DNA from: Candidatus Aristotella avistercoris
GTDB lineage: Bacteria > Bacillota > Clostridia > Oscillospirales > Ruminococcaceae
Length of the DNA stretch: 64,000 bases
Assembly: GCA_904397835.1 (NCBI GenBank)
Contig: CAJFOV010000010.1
Span: 1-64,000, forward strand
Reading direction: 5' to 3'
This document shows positions 1-6,462 of the stretch, one piece after another; position 1 is the first letter of the stretch; every line of letters starts with the position of its first letter. A model generated the notes under the pieces. That model saw only the letters and a program-made list of their open reading frames with translations, was not told the DNA's origin and ran no database searches. Made by a program: the position numbers and the translations under genes.

Positions 1-82
1 CCGGTGGCCGGACTCGAACCGGCACGGTATCGCTACCGGTGGATTTTGAGTCCACTACGTCTGCCAATTCCATCACACCGGC
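1..82 (-). tRNA. tRNA-Leu (anticodon CAA), 3' end cut by the window edge
   Basis: Read on the minus strand the segment begins GCCGGTGTGATGG and folds as a long-variable-arm tRNA. The anticodon stem GTGGA/TCCAC encloses the loop CTCAAAA, giving anticodon CAA. The T arm carries GGTTCGAGTCC. The acceptor 3' strand CACCGG lacks its last base because it lies beyond position 1, so the discriminator and CCA end cannot be seen. No second tRNA is visible next to it in the window. Confidence 0.95.
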
Positions 83-153
83 AAGTACCCCTTTATTATA
101 CATGAAAAATAAAAAAGGCGCAAGGGGTTCTTAAAAATCTTCTTCCTAGGAAC

Positions 154-1077
154 TTACAGCCCTATGGTATCCCAAAAGGAGTAGAGAATATCCCGGTAGA
201 CATCCGGGGCGGTGGAGTATGCCTGGGCGTGTTTGGCCTCCGGAATCAGATAGAACCGGCAGGCCCTGCTGTTTTTGGCGATGGCTTGGGACATGGCACA
301 GGGCACATAGGTGTCCGCCTCCCCATGAATCAGGACGGTGGGCACCTCCAGGGTCTTACATGCCTCCTTGGGGCTGACCTGTTCCACCTGAGCCCCAGAG
401 AGCAACCGGATGGCCAGCTTGGTCACCGGATACAGGATGGCACACCAGCGCTGGCCCGCCCGCTCGGTGATGCGCAGTTTGAGGATCTCCTCCCAGGAGC
501 TGAAGGGGCAGTCGGCCACACAGAACTCCAGTTGGGGATTCTCACAGGCCATAAGCAGGGCGGTGACTGCCCCCATGGACTCTCCCATCACTCCCAGGCG
601 GGGGGTCACGCCCCGGGTCGCGGCATCCTCCCGCAACTTCGAGAGCCACACAATGGAGTCCCGGTGCTCATAATAGCCAAAGGTGATCCACTTGCCCTGG
701 CTCTCCCCTTCGCCGGTGTGGTCAGGAACCAATACGGTGAAGCCTCGGATGAGCAACATGGGCAGATATTTGAGGGCGCTGGGCCAGGGGTAGTTGTATC
801 CGTGGTTGTAGATGAGATATTTCTCCGTGGGATTCTGGGGCCGGTACAGGCGCGCCTTGAGGACCTGTTGCCGGTCATTTTCCAACTCCAGTGTCTCATA
901 GGGCAGGTCCTGCAGAATAGGATCCAGCTTGTTCTCTTGGATCTCCTGCTGCAAGATCTGTTCTGTGGTACGCCGGATGGGGTCCAAGGCCTGTTTGGCC
1001 ACCACCAATCCTACCAAGAGATAGATACAGCCCACAATGACAAGCAGGCTCAGAACAATCAAAATACCATACTCCAA
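154..1077 (-). CDS. alpha/beta hydrolase with N-terminal membrane anchor
   Basis: The 307-residue protein starts with one strongly hydrophobic segment (about residues 4-27) and then an alpha/beta hydrolase fold: the oxyanion-type NHGY at 91-94, the nucleophile elbow GESMG with Ser167, an acidic residue in HGEADTYVP and a His near EAKHAQAY. This suggests a membrane-tethered serine hydrolase whose catalytic domain may face either side of the membrane. The start is taken as TTG at 1077 because a GAGGTGA ribosome site sits seven bases upstream; the ATG four codons inside lies in another frame. The substrate cannot be told. It is divergent from the repeat array and the downstream binding-protein gene, and appears monocistronic. 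Confidence 0.85.
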   Translation of the reverse strand: MEYGILIVLSLLVIVGCIYLLVGLVVAKQALDPIRRTTEQILQQEIQENKLDPILQDLPYETLELENDRQQVLKARLYRPQNPTEKYLIYNHGYNYPWPSALKYLPMLLIRGFTVLVPDHTGEGESQGKWITFGYYEHRDSIVWLSKLREDAATRGVTPRLGVMGESMGAVTALLMACENPQLEFCVADCPFSSWEEILKLRITERAGQRWCAILYPVTKLAIRLLSGAQVEQVSPKEACKTLEVPTVLIHGEADTYVPCAMSQAIAKNSRACRFYLIPEAKHAQAYSTAPDVYRDILYSFWDTIGL

Positions 1078-1195
1078 CTTTCACTCACCTCATTTGCAGA
1101 AGCTGAACTACCGACAGAGAGGTTCCAGGGATCCAACCACGCCGTCTTGGTGTAGGGCCCTGTTCAATGGAATCAGCCATACGCCCCACGCAAAG

Positions 1196-1590
1196 TTAAA
1201 ACGTTCTCTCAGGCGTCCGATGAAAAAGCTTTGCTTTTGAATCGGGTAACGCCGTGAGGTTATTATAACATCTAAAAGGTCCGCAGGACCGATCCCTCTC
1301 ATCGTTTCAATGTTCTCTCAGGCGTCCGATGAAAAAGCTTTGCTTTTGCATCGGGTAACGCCGTGAGGTTATTATAACAAAGAGTAGGCCCGCAGGGCCG
1401 GTCCCTCTGACGTTTCAATGTTCTCTCAGGCGTCCGCGACGAAAACTTTGTTTTCGGAGTGGAAAACGCCGTGAGGTTATTATAACATAAAAAATAGGCC
1501 CGTAGGGCCGACTCCTTAAAATGTTTTAACATTCTCTCAGGCATCCGAAGCTTCGCTTCGGACAATGCCGAGAGGTTGTTATAACATGTT
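1196..1590 (+). repeat. Tandem array of four ~109 bp structured repeat units
   Basis: Units begin at about 1203, 1312, 1420 and 1531, a period of 108-111 bases. Each contains CTCTCAGGCGT...ACGCCGTGAGG (or CTCTCAGGCAT...ATGCCGAGAGG in the fourth) closing over an inner hairpin that differs in sequence between copies but keeps pairing. A second small hairpin, GGTCC/GGACC, GGCCC/GGGCC and again GGCCC/GGGCC, separates the units. Read on the minus strand each unit starts near TTATAATAACC and ends with the small GC hairpin followed by a T-rich stretch, so it looks like a short hairpin transcript plus terminator. Related copies occur at 12.59-12.71 kb (opposite orientation) and 17.97-18.09 kb. The 810 bp gap between 1078 and 1887 holds this array and the promoter of the next gene, and no supported CDS. 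Confidence 0.85.
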
Positions 1591-1696
1591 TTTTCCCCTG
1601 GTCCAATGCGCTTTGGCGCAATTTACACTCTGGATACAATTTGGCCGCCAGAATCTTCCACCGGGACGGGAATATCTGGGAGATCCTTTTCGATGG

Positions 1697-1725
1697 TTGA
1701 AAGATCTGCTGCTTTTCGGTAGAAT
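1697..1725 (+). promoter_or_regulatory. Putative sigma-A promoter for the binding lipoprotein
   Basis: TTGAAA at 1697-1702, a 17-base spacer and TAGAAT at 1720-1725, about 160 bases upstream of the ATG. No cobalamin-riboswitch-like conserved box was recognised in the leader. Confidence 0.6.
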
Positions 1726-1887
1726 AAAGGGGTATTTTGCGCTGCGCCGTCACAAAACAGTGGGGGACCAAAGGCGGCAGGGCGCTCTTCTGTCGCCCAA
1801 AGACAGGGTCCCCAGGGCCCTCCCCGCCAAAACAGGAGGCCCCATGGAGAAAAAGCGACTTTTTGCCCAAGGAAGGAGTAAGATGCC

Positions 1888-2811
1888 ATGTCAAAAGGAG
1901 TGTACCGTCTGCTGGCCAGCGCTCTGGCCCTCTGCCTGCTGATCCTGCCTGGCTGTACCAAGGAGAAGGAGGAACAGGAGGACGACTTTCCTGTGCTGCT
2001 GAACAATGTCACCATCTCAGAGGCGCCCCAGCGGGTGGTCTCCCTTTCGCCCGCTCTGACGGAGCTCACAGAGGATCTGGGCTATGGCCAGGCCCTGGTG
2101 GGGATCAGTGACAGCTGCACCCTGCCCCAAGGACAGGGGGAGGATTTCCCCCGCTGTGGCACTGCCCAGACCCCGAATCTGCAGCAGATCCAGGATCTGC
2201 AGGCCCAGTATGTGCTGGTCTCCGGCAATCTGGCCGATGGACAGCGCACCGAGCTGCAGCAGATGGGGGTGGATGTGATTGTCATCCAGCCCGCCGCCAC
2301 CTTGGAGGAGCTCCAGCAAAACTATGAGGCCCTGGGCAGTTTCTATGCGGGCAATGTTACCGGGAGAGCCAAGGGCAAGGAGGTCTATGACCAGCTGATG
2401 GCCCCCCTCCAGGAGGCGGCCGACACCATCGCTTCCGCCGGCGGAGATCACCCACTGGCCCTCTACGCCCCCAGGCCCGCCTCCACCGTAGCCACGGGGG
2501 ACACCCTGGAGCAGGCCTTTTTGGACCTGTTGGGCTTTGAAAATGCCGCCAGCGGGGCCACTGGCTGGTTCCTGGAGGAGGAGCAGACCCAGAGCTTACA
2601 GGTACAGGTGGTGTTCTATGGCGAAGATTTCACCTCGGAACAGGTCCAGCAGGCCTATCCCGCTGCAGCGGAAGATCTGCTGCTGATCCAAGCGGACACC
2701 GATGCCATTGCCCGCCAGGGCTCCGGCATGTTCCAGGAGTGGGCCCGTCTGGCCAAGGCGGCTCATCCAGAGCTATTCCCCCAGGAGGAAGCCTCCCCTG
2801 ATCCATCATAG
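1888..2811 (+). CDS. ABC-transporter substrate-binding lipoprotein, BtuF/FepB-like
   Basis: A 307-residue exported lipoprotein: the signal peptide ends in the lipobox LPGC (Cys23). The mature part reads like the helical-backbone metal-receptor superfamily, with PQRVVSLSPALTE at the first strand and helix, then NLQQIQDLQAQYVLVS and a second lobe with LALYAPRP. That family binds cobalamin, haem or ferric siderophores for an ABC importer. No permease or ATPase gene lies next to it, so either the transporter is elsewhere or the protein is an orphan. The start is supported by GGAAGGAG nine bases upstream. The ligand cannot be assigned from sequence. Confidence 0.8.
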   Translation: MSKGVYRLLASALALCLLILPGCTKEKEEQEDDFPVLLNNVTISEAPQRVVSLSPALTELTEDLGYGQALVGISDSCTLPQGQGEDFPRCGTAQTPNLQQIQDLQAQYVLVSGNLADGQRTELQQMGVDVIVIQPAATLEELQQNYEALGSFYAGNVTGRAKGKEVYDQLMAPLQEAADTIASAGGDHPLALYAPRPASTVATGDTLEQAFLDLLGFENAASGATGWFLEEEQTQSLQVQVVFYGEDFTSEQVQQAYPAAAEDLLLIQADTDAIARQGSGMFQEWARLAKAAHPELFPQEEASPDPS

Positions 2812-2841
2812 TGGAAATGATACATAAGACACGTTGACGCC

Positions 2842-2875
2842 AAAAGCGGGACCTTCGGCAGGTCCCGCTTTTTAT
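2842..2875. terminator. Bidirectional intrinsic terminator
   Basis: AAAAGCGGGACCT / AGGTCCCGCTTTTT with loop TCGGC. It sits between the convergent binding-lipoprotein gene and the GT39-like gene and has an A tract on one side and a T tract on the other. Confidence 0.85.
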
Positions 2876-4293
2876 GATAACTTTTTGGGGATGATTCTTG
2901 GCAACTGCGTTCCTCCAGCGGTTTGAACGCCAGACATAAGGATTTGAAAGCCGCCAGCGGCCAGCACAAAAACTGCCACTTCCACCAAATAAGCATAGCG
3001 GGACTGAACTTCCACCACCAGGTATGCACAAAAGGTGGCGAAGATCACAAAGGGCACCAGATAGGCCTTCAGGTTGCCGCGCTGATGACGAAAAAGATGC
3101 ATGGCTCCCAAAGCCGCCAACAGGATTGAAATCCAATTGGTACACGCATTGATCCCACTGGCCATCTGATAGAGTGTGTCCGACGTCAGATGCCCCAATG
3201 TCCACCCCATAGGATCACCCCACCAGAAGGTTTGGATCTTCGAATGGGCAAGTTTCAGCAAATCTGAGGGGGAGGTGAAGATCCGCTCCTGAATCAATGA
3301 CCACTCCGCCTGTTCATAGGTGCAACCCAATTCATCCATCCGCTGTTCAATGGCTGCCCATTCCTCACTGTAGGTTCCGCCTGTCTCATGGTTTAATCCT
3401 ACAAGAACGGACCAAAGGGGCTCATGGTTCTCTAGCCCAGCGGAATTTATACCTGTGCGTATGACTGCTTGGGAAAAACCATTGGTCAGTATCAGATAGC
3501 AGGCAAAAAAGGTGACGAGGCATTTCAGGCACTGAATCAGATTTCTCTTGCTTAACTGAGAGACTAGGGCAAATATAAAGTAAGCCAGAACCGCCACCAG
3601 CATCACCACCGTATCCGGGCGAAAAAAGTTGGATACAGCCAAGCTGACCGCAGAGGATAGATACCGCCGAACCGGGCGGCCCTTTTGATCCCCCTTACGC
3701 ACCATCAGATAGAGGGAGAGATAGAGGAAAAATGTAGAAATGATGTTGTTGCTTGGAATCGTGACCAATGTGAGGGGGTACAGAAAGCAGCAATAAAACA
3801 GCGCCGCGCACCGACAAGCCTGCTCCTGAAAAAATTCTTTGGCGATGAGATAGACCAGCAACACTGTTCCAGCGCCCCAGAGACAATTTATCAGCTTTAA
3901 AAAGAGAACGCTATCCCATATTTTTAACAGCAGCCCCTGATAGATGACCAGCCCTGTCTGATAGCCCCAGGTTTGAAAATAACTGGTGTCTTGGAAGCTC
4001 ATATCCCCAGCAGCAAACTGTTCTGAGGCCTGAAGCTGCACTGCAAAATCGGAGGTAATGGGCGTCTGCAGCGTCAGCACCACCACTAGGCGAAGTAAAA
4101 ATGCGGCGCCAAAGAGAAACAAGGGGAAGTTGGGCAGCTCCAGCCGGTATCCCAGCAGCAGAATGCCCCCCGCCAACAGAACCGTGACCAAAAGCGCCGA
4201 GTTGCAGGCCCACGCCAACCATAAAAACATCCCCACAAAGCATACAAAGAAGAGACCCTTCAGCAGTCCAATGAGAGAAATCCCTTTTTTCAT
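2872..4293 (-). CDS. GT39-like membrane glycosyltransferase (GT-C fold)
   Basis: The 473-residue polytopic protein has about ten hydrophobic segments. The first large loop carries TPITSDFAVQ, placed as expected for the catalytic Asp of PMT/ArnT-type GT-C enzymes, which move a sugar from a polyprenyl-phosphate donor to an acceptor on the outer face of the membrane. The open frame runs further upstream into the preceding gene, but the start MKKGISLIG at 4293 is chosen because it follows the GT2 stop by one base, implying translational coupling. The upstream GT2 gene makes polyprenyl-phosphate sugar, which would be the donor. The acceptor is unknown. Confidence 0.75.
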   Translation of the reverse strand: MKKGISLIGLLKGLFFVCFVGMFLWLAWACNSALLVTVLLAGGILLLGYRLELPNFPLFLFGAAFLLRLVVVLTLQTPITSDFAVQLQASEQFAAGDMSFQDTSYFQTWGYQTGLVIYQGLLLKIWDSVLFLKLINCLWGAGTVLLVYLIAKEFFQEQACRCAALFYCCFLYPLTLVTIPSNNIISTFFLYLSLYLMVRKGDQKGRPVRRYLSSAVSLAVSNFFRPDTVVMLVAVLAYFIFALVSQLSKRNLIQCLKCLVTFFACYLILTNGFSQAVIRTGINSAGLENHEPLWSVLVGLNHETGGTYSEEWAAIEQRMDELGCTYEQAEWSLIQERIFTSPSDLLKLAHSKIQTFWWGDPMGWTLGHLTSDTLYQMASGINACTNWISILLAALGAMHLFRHQRGNLKAYLVPFVIFATFCAYLVVEVQSRYAYLVEVAVFVLAAGGFQILMSGVQTAGGTQLPRIIPKKLS

Positions 4294-4294
4294 T

Positions 4295-5224
4295 CTACTT
4301 CTCCTCCTTGACCAAATAGACCGGCCGGCCCTTGGTCTCCAGATAGGTCTTGGCCAGATACTGACCGAGGATCCCCATGCAGAACAGCTGGATCCCCCCC
4401 AAAAAGATGATGATACAGGCCAGGGAGGGATATCCGGCCACCGGATCCCCAAAGATCAGGGTCTTGAGGACAATGACACAGACCCAGATCAGGCCGATAA
4501 AGCACAGGATGATCCCCAACACAGAGGACAGCGCCAGGGGCAGGGTGGAGAAGGCCACAATTCCATCCAAGGAGTAGAGCAGCAGCTTCCAGAAGGACCA
4601 CTTGGTCTCTCCGGCCACCCGTTCCACATTCTCATACTCCAGCCACTTGGTGCGAAATCCCACCCAGCTGAATAGGCCCTTGGAGAAGCGGTTGCGCTCC
4701 TTAAGCTGCAGCAGGGCATCCACCATCTGCCGGGTCATGAGGCGGTAGTCCCGGGCCCCATCCACAATCTCTGTCTGGGAGATCTTGTTGATGATCCGGT
4801 AAAAACACCGGGCAAAAAAGGAGCGGATAGGGGGCTCCCCCTTGCGGGTGACCCGGCGGGTGGCCACACAGTCATAGCCCTCTCCCTCAATGAGATCCAT
4901 CATTTGGGGCAGGAGGGAGGGCGGATCCTGCAGATCCACATCCATAATGGCCACATAGTCCCCCTTGACGTGCTCCAACCCGGCATACATGGCCGCTTCC
5001 TTGCCAAAGTTGCGGGAAAAGGAGAGATAGTGGACCCGGCTGTCCTGCTCGCTCAAGGTGCGCAGCTCCTGCAGGGTGTTGTCCTTGGAGCCGTCATCCA
5101 CAAAGAGGATCTCCAACTCTACCCGATGGGCAAGGGTCTGGGCAACCTCTGTGACAGCCTGATAAAATAGAGGGGCCGCAGCCTCCTCATTGTAACAGGG
5201 CACAATCAGAGAGAGCAATTTCAT
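4295..5224 (-). CDS. GT2 polyprenyl-phosphate glycosyltransferase (DPM1/GtrB-like)
   Basis: The 309-residue protein has an N-terminal GT-A domain beginning LLSLIVPCYNEE, the nucleotide-sugar motifs VDDGSKDNT and MDVDLQDPP, and two C-terminal membrane segments (ALSSVLGIILCFIGLIW and SLACIIIFLGGIQ). This is the DPM1/GtrB family that loads a sugar from UDP or GDP onto undecaprenyl phosphate at the cytoplasmic face. An earlier in-frame ATG exists at 5287, but the ATG at 5224 follows GGAAGGTG by a normal distance and starts the conserved domain directly. It is the first gene of a two-gene unit with the GT39-like gene. Confidence 0.85.
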   Translation of the reverse strand: MKLLSLIVPCYNEEAAAPLFYQAVTEVAQTLAHRVELEILFVDDGSKDNTLQELRTLSEQDSRVHYLSFSRNFGKEAAMYAGLEHVKGDYVAIMDVDLQDPPSLLPQMMDLIEGEGYDCVATRRVTRKGEPPIRSFFARCFYRIINKISQTEIVDGARDYRLMTRQMVDALLQLKERNRFSKGLFSWVGFRTKWLEYENVERVAGETKWSFWKLLLYSLDGIVAFSTLPLALSSVLGIILCFIGLIWVCVIVLKTLIFGDPVAGYPSLACIIIFLGGIQLFCMGILGQYLAKTYLETKGRPVYLVKEEK

Positions 5225-5362
5225 GCAAATCACCTTCCAACTGGTTTCACACGGATTTCCGATGGGAAATGCCAACAAAATCATCAAGATATCCCTCTGC
5301 TACGGGAGGACAGATTGGATCCAAAGTTGTTTGTTTTTCCCCAAAATCGGCCAGATTATTTT

Positions 5363-5391
5363 ATTATACTCTCTTTTTCTGAATGGAGCAA
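5363..5391 (-). promoter_or_regulatory. Putative promoter of the GT2-GT39 unit
   Basis: On the minus strand TTGCTC, 17 bases, then TATAAT at 5368-5363. It lies about 140 bases upstream of the GT2 start, in the 330-base gap that otherwise contains only this and the pgsA terminator. Confidence 0.5.
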
Positions 5392-5488
5392 GCGGATGAT
5401 GTGAACTGTTCATGTACAACAGCAGGTCAGCAGGGGACCCCACTACGGCGGTTGCAGCGCCTACCCTGGAAGGACTCCCAGACAAAAG

Positions 5489-5528
5489 GCCCCAGAGAAA
5501 CCCTGTGTGGCAGAGTCCCTCTGGGGCT
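5489..5528 (-). terminator. Terminator-like hairpin downstream of pgsA
   Basis: AGCCCCAGAG and CTCTGGGGC form the arms on the minus strand around a 20-base interior, followed by CTTTTG. The T tract is short, so termination efficiency is uncertain. Confidence 0.45.
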
Positions 5529-5556
5529 GTATCTATTTGGAGCGAACAGGAGGGGG

Positions 5557-6138
5557 CTACTTCTCCGAGGAGAGGGAGTCCCCATTTTTCTTGGGGTCCT
5601 TGAGTTGGAAAAAGACAGGGATATACTTAATGAAGGAAAAGGTCAAAAAGCAGACGTTCACCAGCACTGTCATGTTGACCGCCTGGGGCGGCACGTTGGG
5701 CACGGCGATCAGGGCAAACATGGTCAGGTAAAAGACGGCGGTGGACACCTTGCCAAACCACTTGGAGCTGACCACGGTGGTCTTTTTCTTCAGCAAAAAG
5801 AGCCCGCCGGCAATCATGGCGATCTCCTTGATGGCAAAGACCACCAGCAAGATGATCACTGGGGGATACCGCAGGGTCAGGGCAACAATGACAGAGGCCT
5901 GGGTCAGCTTATCTGCCGCTGGATCCAGGAGCTTGCCAAGGTCGGTAATCATATTGTAGTGCCGGGCAATCAGGCCGTCCAGCAGATCCGTCAGGCCAGA
6001 TAGGGCTAGGATCCCAGCCGCCGCCAAATGCTCCTGGAGGGTCTCAGCCCTCAGGTACACCCACAAAAAGAGGGGGACCAGCAGGATGCGCAGAAGGGAT
6101 AGGAGATTGGGGATGGTTACGATCTGTTTTTTGTTCAT
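5557..6138 (-). CDS. pgsA: CDP-diacylglycerol--glycerol-3-phosphate 3-phosphatidyltransferase
   Basis: A 193-residue integral membrane enzyme that makes phosphatidylglycerol phosphate from CDP-diacylglycerol. The CDP-alcohol phosphotransferase signature is complete: DLLDGLIAR, then eight residues, then GKLLDPAAD, which gives the four metal-binding Asp residues. The opening MNKKQIVTIPNLLSLLRI matches the usual N terminus. A GTG four codons earlier (6150) is in frame and cannot be excluded, as neither start has a clear ribosome site. The product feeds membrane lipid and lipoprotein acylation. It is divergent from the YfhO gene. Confidence 0.92.
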   Translation of the reverse strand: MNKKQIVTIPNLLSLLRILLVPLFLWVYLRAETLQEHLAAAGILALSGLTDLLDGLIARHYNMITDLGKLLDPAADKLTQASVIVALTLRYPPVIILLVVFAIKEIAMIAGGLFLLKKKTTVVSSKWFGKVSTAVFYLTMFALIAVPNVPPQAVNMTVLVNVCFLTFSFIKYIPVFFQLKDPKKNGDSLSSEK

Positions 6139-6371
6139 CCAACTCGTCACTTTCTATGTTTCAGATTTCTATTGTGTTTCAAGAAAAGGGGGCCTCTTCC
6201 AGGCGGGACCACTGCCCTGTATCCTCTACAGAGGGACCTTCCAATGAAGGGGCATGGGCGGCAAATTCCACCTGGAACCCCGGAATCCATCGAGCTTTGT
6301 CAAAGAAGGCAACATACTGTCATTATAAGCTTTTGGGCCCATGCTTGTCCAGAACAAATTCTCGGCCGCGC

Positions 6372-6400
6372 TTTCATTTTACCAGAGAATCGGCTATAAT
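6372..6400 (+). promoter_or_regulatory. Putative promoter of the YfhO-GT2 unit
   Basis: TTTCAT, 17 bases, TATAAT at 6395-6400, followed 48 bases later by AGGAGG and the TTG start. The remainder of the 320-base divergent gap shows no further structure that I can support. Confidence 0.5.
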
Positions 6401-6462
6401 AAAACCAGATTTTGCGCACCGGCCACCATGGGATGTTGTTTTTACTATAGGAGGTTTGCCCC

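Noticed and set aside
1299..1565. Minus-strand open frame through the repeat array, encoding repeated PERTLKR-type peptides
   Set aside because: The peptide repetition simply mirrors the DNA repeat; similar fragments appear in the 12.6 and 18.0 kb copies without proper starts or ribosome sites. Base changes preserve hairpin pairing rather than codons.
1196..1590. CRISPR array
   Set aside because: The period is about 109 bases, the units are similar along their whole length, and there are no unique spacers or cas genes.
1600..1887. Cobalamin riboswitch upstream of the BtuF/FepB-like lipoprotein
   Set aside because: I looked for the B12-box-type conserved segments and did not find a convincing match; only a plain promoter is supported.
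2872..4452. GT39-like gene starting at 4452
   Set aside because: The extra 53 residues overlap the end of the GT2 gene in another frame and look like translated coding-strand noise; ATG at 4293 follows the GT2 stop by one base.
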